64,000 nt of DNA from Subtercola frigoramans (lineage in GTDB: Bacteria; Actinomycetota; Actinomycetes; Actinomycetales; Microbacteriaceae): the NCBI RefSeq assembly GCF_016907385.1, contig NZ_JAFBBU010000001.1, forward strand, positions 1,612,001 through 1,676,000, read 5' to 3'. Under the pieces are notes generated by a model that did no database searches, had not been told where the DNA came from, and was given only the letters and a program-made list of their open reading frames with translations. Positions within the stretch are counted from its first letter, which is position 1; every line of letters begins with the position of its first letter. Below are positions 46,153-54,587 of this stretch, piece after piece. The position numbers and the translations under genes were made by a program.

Positions 46153-46299
46153 GCATCGATTCTGTCAGTGACGCGGGGCACCGGCAAGTGAATCCGAAGC
46201 TGGTTTGCCTATTCACCTACGAAATCCGCCGAAAATGCAAGCACGCCACGGTCTCGTCTAAAGTTGTCACGTGCAGTTGCCCAGCCCGAACGGCAGCGT

Positions 46300-47100
46300 A
46301 TGGAAAAGAGAACACGCGTGACCCAGATCGGTGAGCAGACGGCAACCCTCCGGGTTGTCGGGCCCAAGCCTGAGGCAGAACCCTTCACCCTCTCGTGGGC
46401 GGCACTCAGCGACGTCGGCAAGAAGCGTGCTGTGAATGAAGACAGCGTGGTCGCCAACCCGCCGATCTTCGCGGTGGCAGACGGCATGGGTGGCCATGCA
46501 GCGGGCGATGTTGCCAGCGCTGCTGTGGTGAATCGTCTCGGAGCTGTGCACGGATTTTCGTTCACGACGGGCGACATCATCGACGAAGCGCTGTCGCTGG
46601 CATTGACCGACATCGATGTGGTCGGTGACGCGAATGCGCTCGGTACCGGAACGACCGTGACCGGCGTCGCTCTCACGCTGGTCGAGGATGAGCCGGTCTG
46701 GGCGGTCTTCAACATCGGTGACTCGCGGGTCTACCAGATCCTGGAGGGCTCACTCGCCAGGCTGACGGTCGATCATTCCGTGGTGCAGGAGCTCGTCGAC
46801 GCCGGGTTGATCACGGCGGAACAGGCCGAGACGCACCCCGACAGCAACATCATCACCCGGGCGGTGGGGTTCCACGAGAAGCCTGCGCCCGACTACACGC
46901 TGCTCGAAGTCACGCCCGGCCAGCGCCTTCTGGTCTGCAGCGATGGCCTGACGAAGGAGCTCACCGACCACGGCATCGCTCACTACCTCGGCCGAGCGGG
47001 CAGCGCAGCAGAAGCCGCGAACGATCTTGTCATCGCCGCGCTGACGAATGGTGGCCGAGACAACGTGACCGTGCTCGTCATCGATGTCGCAGCAGGGTGA
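46300..47100 (+). CDS. PP2C-family serine/threonine phosphatase
   Basis: 266 residues from the ATG at 46300 (a GTG at 46318 is an alternative). PP2C metal and catalytic motifs: SDVGKKRAVNEDSV, FAVADGMGGHAAGDVAS, GTTVTGVALTLV, FNIGDSRVYQI, LTVDHSVVQELV, NIITRAVG, LLVCSDGLTKEL and GGRDNVTVLVIDV. It is a Mg/Mn-dependent soluble phosphatase of the kind that reverses PknB-type kinases; no kinase gene is in the window. It lies between the Lrp unit and the transporter operon with no clear link. Confidence 0.93.
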   Translation: MEKRTRVTQIGEQTATLRVVGPKPEAEPFTLSWAALSDVGKKRAVNEDSVVANPPIFAVADGMGGHAAGDVASAAVVNRLGAVHGFSFTTGDIIDEALSLALTDIDVVGDANALGTGTTVTGVALTLVEDEPVWAVFNIGDSRVYQILEGSLARLTVDHSVVQELVDAGLITAEQAETHPDSNIITRAVGFHEKPAPDYTLLEVTPGQRLLVCSDGLTKELTDHGIAHYLGRAGSAAEAANDLVIAALTNGGRDNVTVLVIDVAAG

Positions 47101-47128
47101 CGCGGCGGTTCCTATGCACTGCCCAGTG

Positions 47129-47170
47129 ACGAAATCATCGGTCTTCAGCGGGAATCGATGCTGATTTCGT
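47129..47170. promoter_or_regulatory. 9-base inverted repeat before the polyamine transporter operon
   Basis: ACGAAATCA (47129-47137) and TGATTTCGT (47162-47170) are perfect reverse complements, 24 bases apart, in the 178-base gap before the binding-protein gene. The half-site ACGAAATC also stands upstream of the Lrp gene. The spacing is compatible with a regulator wrapping two half-sites two or three turns apart. Confidence 0.5.
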
Positions 47171-47278
47171 AAAGATTGTGTTTCATGATTGTTCTTTTCG
47201 TGGCTTTTGCTGTGAATCCCTGATTCCGTGTGTCAGGATCAAAACACCTTTTTCGCGAGACCTTGGAGTGCACCCCTC

Positions 47279-48511
47279 ATGCCACTGACGCCACCGCGCG
47301 ACCCGATGATCATCGAAGCCATCAAGCAATCACAGGCAATGCAGAACGCCAAGCGACTCTCGATGAGCCGCCGCGGCTTTCTCGGGGCCGTCGGTCTGGG
47401 GGCCGGGGCACTCGGCCTCGCCGCCTGCGCGCCGACCACCGCCACCAAGGCGGCGCTCACGCCTGCCACCGATGTCTCGGCCACCGAGAAGACTCTCATC
47501 TGGGACAACTGGCCGGCGTACATGGACGAAGACGCAGATGGCAATCACCCCACGCTGGTGGGTTTCCAGCAGAAGTCCGGCATCAACGTCACCTACAACG
47601 TCGCCGTCGATGACAACAACACCTACTACGCCAAGGTGAAGGACCAGCTCGCCCTCGGCCAGGACATCGGCACAGACACGGTCTGTCTCACCGACTGGAT
47701 GGTCGCCAGGCTCGTTCGCCTCGGCTACATCCAGGACCTCGACCATGCCAAGATCCCGAACATCTCGAACCTCAGCGACTCGTTCGCCAACCCCGACTTC
47801 GACAAGGGTCGGCAGAAGTCCCTGCCCTGGCAGGGCGGCTACGCCGGGATCTGTTGGAACAAGGAGAAGGTGCCGAACGGCATCAAGAGCATCGACGACC
47901 TCTGGGCCACCGAGCTCAAGGGCCGCGTCGGCGTTCTTTCGGAGATGCGCGACACCATCGGCCTCATCATGCTCTCCCAGGGAACCGACATCACCGGGGA
48001 CTGGTCTGCCGACCAGTTCAACAAGGCGATGGATGTCTTCACCAAGGAGGTCAGCGACGGCCAGATCCGCAACATCAAGGGCAACCAGTACCTCAACGAC
48101 CTGCAGAACGAAGACACCTTCGCTGCCATCTGCTGGTCGGGTGACATCACCTCGCTGAATGCCACGGCTGGCGACAAGTGGGAGTTCGCCATTCCTGACT
48201 CCGGCGGCACACTCTGGAACGACACCTTCGTCGTACCCATGGGGTCTCGCCACAAGGCGAACGCCGAAGCCATCATGGACTACTACTACGAGCCTGCCGT
48301 CGCCGCAGAGCTCGCCGCCTGGGTGAACTACGTCACGCCGGTCAATGGTGCCAAAGAGGCGATGGATGCCATCGACCCCGCCCTGGCTTCGAACCCGCTG
48401 ATCTTCCCCGACGCCGATGACCTGAAGCAGGTCCACGTGTTCCGTACCCTCAGCGCGCAGGAGGAGAGCGACTTCGGCGCCTCGTTCCAAAAAGTGTTGC
48501 TGGGCAGTTGA
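47279..48511 (+). CDS. polyamine ABC transporter substrate-binding lipoprotein (PotD-like)
   Basis: 410 residues from the ATG at 47279 (site ggag). A twin-arginine signal MSRRGFLGAVGLGAGALGL ends in the lipobox LAAC, so it should be exported folded by Tat and then lipidated. The rest is a PotD-type protein: LIWDNWPAYMDED, YNVAVDDNNTYYAKV, CLTDWMVARLVRLG, SLPWQGGYAGICWNKEKV, GRVGVLSEMRDTIGLIML, AAICWSGDITSL. Trp and acidic residues line the polyamine pocket in PotD. First gene of a four-gene operon. Confidence 0.92.
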   Translation: MPLTPPRDPMIIEAIKQSQAMQNAKRLSMSRRGFLGAVGLGAGALGLAACAPTTATKAALTPATDVSATEKTLIWDNWPAYMDEDADGNHPTLVGFQQKSGINVTYNVAVDDNNTYYAKVKDQLALGQDIGTDTVCLTDWMVARLVRLGYIQDLDHAKIPNISNLSDSFANPDFDKGRQKSLPWQGGYAGICWNKEKVPNGIKSIDDLWATELKGRVGVLSEMRDTIGLIMLSQGTDITGDWSADQFNKAMDVFTKEVSDGQIRNIKGNQYLNDLQNEDTFAAICWSGDITSLNATAGDKWEFAIPDSGGTLWNDTFVVPMGSRHKANAEAIMDYYYEPAVAAELAAWVNYVTPVNGAKEAMDAIDPALASNPLIFPDADDLKQVHVFRTLSAQEESDFGASFQKVLLGS

Positions 48512-49716
48512 TGGCCGCCGGGACATTCGCGGAGAAGGGCGCCGATCTCGAACTGGTCGGAATCACCAAGCACTTCCCCGGCTTCACGGCCATCGAGTCG
48601 CTCGACCTGTTCATTCCCGCGGGTTCGTTCTTCGCTCTCCTCGGGCCGTCAGGCTGCGGCAAGACGACGACGCTCCGGCTCGTCGCAGGCCTGGAGGAGC
48701 CGACGGCAGGTCGCATCCTCATCGGAGGCAAGGACGTCACAGCGACGAAGTCGTTCCAGAGGCCGGTCAACACGGTGTTCCAGTCCTACGCCCTCTTCCC
48801 CCACATGACCGTGCTCGAAAACGTCGCCTTCGGGCTTCGTCGGCGGAGCATCGCCAAACCTCTCGACAAGGCGCACGAGGCTCTGCGGCTCGTCGAACTC
48901 GACCACCTCGCCTCACGTCGGCCGGGCCAGCTCTCGGGCGGGCAACAGCAGCGAGTCGCACTGGCACGCGCCATCGTCAACCGCCCGGCGCTCCTGCTGC
49001 TCGACGAACCCCTCGGGGCTCTCGACCTGAAGCTCCGGCGCCAGATGCAGCTCGAACTGAAAGACATCCAGACCGAGGTCGGCCTGACCTTTTTGCACGT
49101 CACCCACGACCAGGAGGAGGCCATGACCATGGCCGACACCATCGCGGTCATGAACAAGGGCGCGATCGAGCAGATGGGCGCTCCTGAAGAGCTCTATGAA
49201 CTGCCGAGAACTGCTTTCGTCGCAAACTTCCTCGGGCAGTCCAACCTGTTCACCGGGCCCGTCGTTTCAACGACTCCGGATGCCCTGACGGTGTCGATCG
49301 CGGGCACGACACTGGTCATCCCTCGTTCCCGTGCCCAGCGACACAGCGGAGTGATCACGGTCGGGGTACGGCCGGAGAAGGTGTTGCTTCTCACCGAGGC
49401 GCCGGTCGCCGATGCCGCGCGCAATGTCGTGGGCCCCGGCCGGGTGATCGACGTGTCGTTCAGCGGGGTGAGCACGCAGTACATCGTTGCTGTACCCGGT
49501 GTCGGCGACGTCGTCGTGTTCGCCCAGAACATGGTCTTCGGGCCGGTTGTGCACGTGGGGGCAGAGGTCTGGGTCAGCTGGAGCATCGAGCACAGCTTCG
49601 GCCTCGAAGACGCGCCCTCGCCTGACTCCGTGGTGTCAGACGAGTCGGCGGATACGGCGACGATCGCAACGCGTGCCCGCGTAGACGCCGCCGAATCCGA
49701 GCTCGAGCAGGCCTGA
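48511..49716 (+). CDS. polyamine ABC transporter ATP-binding protein (PotA-like)
   Basis: 401 residues from the ATG at 48511, which shares one base with the previous stop (TGATG). Walker A LLGPSGCGKTTTLRLVAG, Q-loop VFQSYALFPHMTV, signature LSGGQQQRVALARAI, Walker B LLLLDEPLGALD and switch His VTHDQ are all present. A C-terminal TOBE domain (VGVRPEKV) follows, then an Asp/Ala-rich tail. Confidence 0.95.
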   Translation: MAAGTFAEKGADLELVGITKHFPGFTAIESLDLFIPAGSFFALLGPSGCGKTTTLRLVAGLEEPTAGRILIGGKDVTATKSFQRPVNTVFQSYALFPHMTVLENVAFGLRRRSIAKPLDKAHEALRLVELDHLASRRPGQLSGGQQQRVALARAIVNRPALLLLDEPLGALDLKLRRQMQLELKDIQTEVGLTFLHVTHDQEEAMTMADTIAVMNKGAIEQMGAPEELYELPRTAFVANFLGQSNLFTGPVVSTTPDALTVSIAGTTLVIPRSRAQRHSGVITVGVRPEKVLLLTEAPVADAARNVVGPGRVIDVSFSGVSTQYIVAVPGVGDVVVFAQNMVFGPVVHVGAEVWVSWSIEHSFGLEDAPSPDSVVSDESADTATIATRARVDAAESELEQA

Positions 49717-49717
49717 G

Positions 49718-50632
49718 ATGGCCTTCACCGCGTTCGCGAGTTCGACGGCGGCGGCCGAGCCCGCTGTTCGCAAGCGCAGCTGGATCGCCCTGATTCTGCT
49801 GTTGCCGGGCATCCTGTACCTGATGCTGTTCTTCATCACGCCACTGATCTCGCTCATCTTCACCTCTTTTCAGCAGCCGGTGATCGACGGTGACATCGGG
49901 CAGTACAGCGCCGGCTTCCAGTGGCAGAACTACACCGATGCGGTCGGGCAATACCTGCCGCTGATACTGCGGGCTTTCGGGTACGCGGTGATCGCCACGG
50001 TGCTCGCGCTCATCATCAGTTACCCGATGGCGTATTTCATCGGAGTCAAGGCCAGGCGCTGGCCGCTCTTCCAGAGCCTGCTGCTGACCTTGGTGATCGC
50101 ACCGTTCTTCATCAGCTTTCTGCTGCGTACACTCGCGTGGAAGCAGATCATGAGCGATGAGGGCCCCATCGTGGTTGCGCTCAAGGCGCTCTCGATCTTT
50201 CCGGCCGACGGGCACATCACTGGCACGCCCTTCGCGGTGATCTTCGGCCTGACGTACAACTTCATTCCGTTCATGACCCTGCCGCTGTATGCGACCCTGG
50301 AACGCCTCGACGTTCGATACATCGAGGCGGGGAGCGACCTGTACGCCTCACCATGGACGACGTTCCGCAAGGTGACGATTCCGCTCTCGATGCCCGGGAT
50401 CGTTTCGGGCACGCTTCTGACCTTCATCCCGGCGGCCGGCGACTACATCAACGCCAGCGGGGACTTTCTCGGAAGTTCGCAGACGTCGATGGTCGGTAAT
50501 GCGATCGAAGCGAACTTCCTCGTGCTGCAGAACTATCCGATCGCGGCGGCGCTGTCGATCATCCTGATGGCCGTGATTCTCATCATCGTGGGCATCTATG
50601 TTCGGCGGGCCGGAACGGAGGACCTGATATGA
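49718..50632 (+). CDS. polyamine ABC transporter permease (PotB-like)
   Basis: 304 residues, one base after the ATPase gene. About six membrane helices, beginning LILLLPGILYLMLFFITPLISLIF. The coupling-helix EAA segment is EAGSDLYASPWTTFRKVTIPLSMPGIVSG. The ending IIVGIYVRRAGTEDLI overlaps the next start by four bases (ATGA). Confidence 0.94.
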   Translation: MAFTAFASSTAAAEPAVRKRSWIALILLLPGILYLMLFFITPLISLIFTSFQQPVIDGDIGQYSAGFQWQNYTDAVGQYLPLILRAFGYAVIATVLALIISYPMAYFIGVKARRWPLFQSLLLTLVIAPFFISFLLRTLAWKQIMSDEGPIVVALKALSIFPADGHITGTPFAVIFGLTYNFIPFMTLPLYATLERLDVRYIEAGSDLYASPWTTFRKVTIPLSMPGIVSGTLLTFIPAAGDYINASGDFLGSSQTSMVGNAIEANFLVLQNYPIAAALSIILMAVILIIVGIYVRRAGTEDLI

Positions 50633-51519
50633 GTGCACTCTCGACCGCGGGGCCGGGGGCCATCGCCGCCGACCTCGAAGCTCCGATGGCTGGCCCGCCC
50701 CGCGCGGGTGGCCGCCGGGTGAAGATCAGATTCAAGGGTCTCGGGCTGCCGATCTACACGATCCTGGCGCTGGTCTTCCTGCTGATCCCGATCGCGTACA
50801 CCTTCGTGTTCTCCTTCAACGACTCTGGCAAGCTCAACATCGCCTGGCAGGGTTTCACCTTCGACAAGTGGCTGCACGTCTGCGATGCCCAGGGGGTGTG
50901 CGAGGCCTTCGGCAACAGCATCCTGGTCGGTGTGGTGGCGACTGTGCTGGCGACGGCTCTCGGCACGGCAATCGCGATCGCGCTGGTTCGCTACCGGTTC
51001 AAGGCGCGCTCGGCGATCTCGCTGCTGCTCTTCCTGCCGATGGCGACGCCCGAAGTGGTTCTGGGCGCAGGGCTGGCAGCCCAGTTCCTGTCGCTCGGGG
51101 TGAACAAAGGCCTCGGGACCATCATCATCGCCCACACGATGTTCTGCATCAGTTTTGTGGTCGTGACAGTGAAGGCCCGCGTGGCGTCTCTTGACCCCTC
51201 GCTCGAAGAAGCGGGGCGCGACCTCTATGGGTCGGCTTCGGCGGTATTCTGGCGGATCACCTTCCCGCTGCTCGTGCCGGGCATTGCTGCGGCCGCGCTG
51301 CTGTCGTTCGCGCTGAGCTTCGACGACTTCATCATCACGAACTTCAACTCGGGGGCGGTCGACACGTTCCCGAAGTTCATCTACATCGCTGCGGCGCGCG
51401 GTATTCCGGCGGAGGCGAACGTCATCGCCTCCGCGGTCTTCCTGCTGGCCATCGTGATCGTGGTGGTCGCCCAGGTGTCACGAGCGGCCCGTGCCAAGCG
51501 GCTCGCGCGGATCCAGTAG
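50629..51519 (+). CDS. polyamine ABC transporter permease (PotC-like)
   Basis: 296 residues. An N-terminal cytoplasmic stretch of about 35 residues precedes six helices (IYTILALVFLLIPIAYTFVFSFN first). EAA segment: EEAGRDLYGSASAVFWRITFPLLVPGIAAA, followed by SFALSFDDFIITNFNSG, which is typical of PotC-type permeases. Last gene of the transporter operon; the palindromic element at 51529 follows the stop by nine bases and may end the transcript. Confidence 0.94.
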   Translation: MSALSTAGPGAIAADLEAPMAGPPRAGGRRVKIRFKGLGLPIYTILALVFLLIPIAYTFVFSFNDSGKLNIAWQGFTFDKWLHVCDAQGVCEAFGNSILVGVVATVLATALGTAIAIALVRYRFKARSAISLLLFLPMATPEVVLGAGLAAQFLSLGVNKGLGTIIIAHTMFCISFVVVTVKARVASLDPSLEEAGRDLYGSASAVFWRITFPLLVPGIAAAALLSFALSFDDFIITNFNSGAVDTFPKFIYIAAARGIPAEANVIASAVFLLAIVIVVVAQVSRAARAKRLARIQ

Positions 51520-51528
51520 ACGGAGTCT

Positions 51529-51614
51529 GGTTTCGATACGCAGCTGCGCTGCTCCTCAACCGACGGATCAGTTCTCTGGTTGAGTGGCTGGGCGAAGCCC
51601 GGCGTATCGAAACC
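51529..51614. repeat. palindromic repetitive element, copy 1
   Basis: Outer arms GGTTTCGATACGC (51529-51541) and GCGTATCGAAACC (51602-51614) are perfect reverse complements; inner arms CTCAACC (51555-51561) and GGTTGAG (51578-51584) nest inside. It lies between convergent potC-like and asparaginase genes and could act as a two-way terminator. Same family as copies at 52629 and 63767. Confidence 0.88.
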
Positions 51615-51620
51615 CAGTAG

Positions 51621-52616
51621 CTAGAGAGCTACGACGGCCGAAGACACCTGAATCGCGCCGACAGGTTCGGTGCCGCCGTAGATCGTCAGGTCAAGGGTTG
51701 GCAGCACCCGGTCGACATCGGCCTGGGCCAGGGCTCCAGCCGAGACGAGCAGGCTGAGGCCCACGAGCGAGGCGGCGCGCAGGCTGCCGTCGAGCATCTT
51801 GAGGGCGACCGTCGTTCCGTCGGGAGCTGCCATCACCATCACGCCCTCTGCACCGAGCTTCGAGAAGACGCCGAGCTCGTCGATGCAGACGGTGTTGGCG
51901 CGGCCCGGGCCATCGATCGCCCAGCCATTGGCGAGGACCGAATCGGTCAGGAACCGCGCCGCGCCGTCGGTGGAGGAGGTGATGCGGCTGATCCCGCGGG
52001 CCAAGCCGACCAGGCTGATCGCGTGCACCGGCGCTCCGCAGCCGTCGACAGCGGTGGCAGAGACACTCTCACCGGTGAGGAGCTCGATCATGCTGAGAAT
52101 TCGTTGCTGCAGGGGGTGGGCCAGCTCGAGATAGCTTGCTGTCGGCCAGCCGTTCACAACACAGGCGAACAGCATGGCTGCGTGTTTGCCAGAGCAGTTC
52201 ATGTAGAGGGATGCCCGGCCGGAGCCCGCGCGTACGAGGGCGTCACGCGAGCCGGAGTCACCGGGCCAGTCGTGGGGGCACTGCAGGGCATCCGGTGTCA
52301 AGCCTGCCCGGTCGAGGATGCTCTGCACGACCACGAGGTGTTCGGGGGTTCCGGCATGGCTGGCCGTCGACAGCACGGTCTGGAGCGGCGTCAGCTCGAC
52401 ACCCGCGCCAGCGAGCGCTTCGGCGACAGCGAGGGCCTGGAAGGGCTTGAGGCACGACCGGGGGATGATGGGCGCGTCGGGGTTGCCGACGCTGCGGGAG
52501 ATGAGCCCGTCGGGGTGCACGACCACGGCAGAACCACTGTGACGTGACTCGATGAAGCCGCTGCGTGTGAGGTGCGCGAGCTCGACAGCTTCGGAGGCTT
52601 CGAACGTACCCCTCAT
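51621..52616 (-). CDS. L-asparaginase II family protein
   Basis: 331 residues. It belongs to the thermolabile Rhizobium-etli-type asparaginase family: ESRHSGSAVVVHPDG, IIPRSCLKPFQALAV, STASHAGTPEHL, ALQCPHDWP, SLYMNCSGKHAAMLFAC, VDGCGAPVHAISLVGLA and the late FSKLGAEGVMVMA. The SRHSG Ser and the SCLKP Ser-Lys pair are the likely catalytic residues. Would release ammonia from asparagine in the cytosol. Same strand as gabT, separated by a palindromic element. Confidence 0.87.
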   Translation of the reverse strand: MRGTFEASEAVELAHLTRSGFIESRHSGSAVVVHPDGLISRSVGNPDAPIIPRSCLKPFQALAVAEALAGAGVELTPLQTVLSTASHAGTPEHLVVVQSILDRAGLTPDALQCPHDWPGDSGSRDALVRAGSGRASLYMNCSGKHAAMLFACVVNGWPTASYLELAHPLQQRILSMIELLTGESVSATAVDGCGAPVHAISLVGLARGISRITSSTDGAARFLTDSVLANGWAIDGPGRANTVCIDELGVFSKLGAEGVMVMAAPDGTTVALKMLDGSLRAASLVGLSLLVSAGALAQADVDRVLPTLDLTIYGGTEPVGAIQVSSAVVAL

Positions 52617-52628
52617 ACCGCGAGCCCA

Positions 52629-52711
52629 GGTTTCGATACGGCGCGCTCTGCGTGCCTACTCAACCGGCGTACGTCGTTGGTTGAGTAGGTGCGAAGCGCC
52701 GTATCGAAACC
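52629..52711. repeat. palindromic repetitive element, copy 2
   Basis: Outer arms GGTTTCGATACGGCGC (52629-52644) and GCGCCGTATCGAAACC (52696-52711) are perfect; inner arms CCTACTCAACC (52655-52665) and GGTTGAGTAGG (52679-52689) are also perfect. The whole can fold into one long hairpin. It sits between gabT and the asparaginase gene, both read leftwards, so it would separate or attenuate them. Confidence 0.9.
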
Positions 52712-52725
52712 CGCACGAATCGCCT

Positions 52726-54084
52726 TCACGCCAGTGTCGCGAAGCCGTCGTCGAGAACACCCAGGGCGTCTTCGAGCAGGGCGTCGCTGATCGTCAGGCT
52801 CGGCAGGAACCGCAGAACGTTTCCGTAGGTGCCTGCTGTGAGGAGGATGACCCCGTGCTGGGCTGCGTATGCCGCGAGGGCCGTGACCGCTGCCGGGTTG
52901 GGCTCTTTGGTGGTCTGGCCTGTTCCGGGCTGCACGAGCTCGATGGCGATCATCGCCCCTACCCCGCGGACCTCGCCGATGATGTCGTACTTCTTCTGCA
53001 GTTCGAGCAGGCCTGCAGAGAGCGTCTGCTCGACCCGGGTGGCTTCGGCCAGCAGACCGAGGCGTTCGATCTCGTCGAAGACGGCGATGGCCGCGGCCGT
53101 TGCGACGGGGTTTCCGCCGAAGGTGCCGCCGAGGCCACCGGGCAGGGCGGAATCCATGATCTCGGCGCGACCCGTGACGGCGGCGAGGGGGAGCCCGCCG
53201 GCGATGCCCTTGGCCGAGGTGATCATGTCGGGCACGAGGCCGAAGTGCTCGCTGGCGAAGTAGGCACCCGTTCGGGCCATGCCGCTCTGGATCTCGTCGG
53301 CGATGAACACGATGCCCTTCTCGGTGCACCAGGCCTGCAGGGTCGGCAGGAAGCCCTCCGCTGGGACGACGAAACCGCCTTCGCCCTGGATCGGCTCGAC
53401 GACGAGGCACGCGAGGTCATACGACCCCACGGTCTTCTCGAGGTAGTCGATCGTGCGGGTCGCCGCCTCGGCGCCCGAGAGACCGTCGTGGTAGGGGTAC
53501 GAGTTCGGAGCGCGGTACACGTCACCGGCGAAGGGCCCGAACCCGGTCGAGTAGGGGGCCGCCTTGAAGTTCATGGCCATCGTGAGGTTGGTGCGCCCGT
53601 GGTAGGCGTGCTCGAGAACGGCGACACCGACGCGGCGGGTGTGCTTGCGGGCGATCTTCACGGCGTTCTCGACGGCTTCTGCACCGGAGTTGGCGAGCAT
53701 CGTCTTCTTGGCGAAGTCGCCGGGGGTGTGCTCAGCGAGGAGCTCAGCGACTCGCACATACCCTTCGTACGGTGTGATGGTGAAGAGGGTGTGGGTGACG
53801 TCGTGGAGCTGGGCAGAAGCTGCCTCGACCACAGCCGCCTCGGTGTGGCCCACAGTGGTGACCCCGATGCCGGCTCCCATGTCGATGAACTGGTTGCCGT
53901 CGACATCGACGAGGATCGCGCCGTTGGCCCTGGCGATGTAGACGGGAAGCACCGACGAGACACCGGTCGGCACCACGGCCAGACGTCGAGCGTGCAGGGC
54001 ATCGGACTTCGGACCGGGGATCGCCGTGACGATCTTGCGCTCCTGGGAAACGGTGAACACTGAACTGCCAATGATGTCGGTCAT
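52726..54084 (-). CDS. gabT: 4-aminobutyrate aminotransferase
   Basis: 452 residues. Converts GABA and 2-oxoglutarate to succinate semialdehyde and glutamate. Class III marks: FIDMGAGIGVTTVGH, MLANSGAEAVENAVKIARKHTRR, VLEHAYHGRTNLTMAMNFKA, VEPIQGEGGFVVPAEGFL, GIVFIADEIQSGMARTG and the PLP lysine in MITSAKGIAGGLPLAAVTGRAEIMD. GABA is the end product of putrescine breakdown, so it closes the pathway begun by the Pot transporter, the aminotransferase and the FAD oxidase. The start is divergent from the osmC-like gene, 34 bases apart. Confidence 0.93.
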   Translation of the reverse strand: MTDIIGSSVFTVSQERKIVTAIPGPKSDALHARRLAVVPTGVSSVLPVYIARANGAILVDVDGNQFIDMGAGIGVTTVGHTEAAVVEAASAQLHDVTHTLFTITPYEGYVRVAELLAEHTPGDFAKKTMLANSGAEAVENAVKIARKHTRRVGVAVLEHAYHGRTNLTMAMNFKAAPYSTGFGPFAGDVYRAPNSYPYHDGLSGAEAATRTIDYLEKTVGSYDLACLVVEPIQGEGGFVVPAEGFLPTLQAWCTEKGIVFIADEIQSGMARTGAYFASEHFGLVPDMITSAKGIAGGLPLAAVTGRAEIMDSALPGGLGGTFGGNPVATAAAIAVFDEIERLGLLAEATRVEQTLSAGLLELQKKYDIIGEVRGVGAMIAIELVQPGTGQTTKEPNPAAVTALAAYAAQHGVILLTAGTYGNVLRFLPSLTISDALLEDALGVLDDGFATLA

Positions 54085-54118
54085 GAATAAAGATTACCCC
54101 CGACGTAGTCTGAGAAGC

Positions 54119-54580
54119 GTGAACACCGAACACCACTACCGCGTCGACGTCGAATGGCAGGGGAACCGCGGTTCGGGTACCACCGGGTACCGTGACTACG
54201 GCAGACAGGGTGTCGTCCGGGCATCCGGCAAGATCGAGCTGCCGACGTCGGCCGACCGCACCTTCCACGGCGACCGCGACCGGTGGAACCCCGAGGAACT
54301 GCTGCTGGCCGCGCTCGCCGAGTGCCACATGCTCTCGTACCTCCACGTCGCCGTTCAGCACGGCGTCGCGGTGACCGGCTACACCGATTCGGCCGAGGGC
54401 GTGATGGAACAGGTGGGCCAGGGTGGCCACTTCACCTCTGCAACGCTTCGCCCTGTTGTGACGCTGGCTGACCCCGGGCAGGCTGAGCTCGCGAATTCAC
54501 TGCACCGGGAGGCGAGTCAACTCTGCTTCATCGCGCAGTCGGTCAACTTCCCCGTTCTGCACGAGCCGCGCGCCGAGTGA
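54119..54580 (+). CDS. OsmC/Ohr-family peroxiredoxin-like protein
   Basis: 153 residues from the GTG at 54119. The two family cysteines are in place: AALAECHMLSYLHVAVQHGV (peroxidatic, about residue 69) and REASQLCFIAQSVNFPV (resolving, about 133). Arg within DRWNPEELLLAALAE is typical as well. Reduces organic hydroperoxides in the cytosol. Seven bases separate it from the MFS gene, so they are probably co-transcribed. Confidence 0.9.
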   Translation: MNTEHHYRVDVEWQGNRGSGTTGYRDYGRQGVVRASGKIELPTSADRTFHGDRDRWNPEELLLAALAECHMLSYLHVAVQHGVAVTGYTDSAEGVMEQVGQGGHFTSATLRPVVTLADPGQAELANSLHREASQLCFIAQSVNFPVLHEPRAE

Positions 54581-54587
54581 TTCACCT

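Noticed and set aside
43834..46191. Plus-strand frame of 785 codons opposite the FAD oxidase, aminotransferase and Lrp genes
   Set aside because: The three minus-strand genes are intact and motif-complete; the plus frame has no recognisable domain and shadow-like composition.
52552..54063. Plus-strand frame of 503 codons opposite gabT
   Set aside because: Shadow of gabT, which has all class III aminotransferase motifs.
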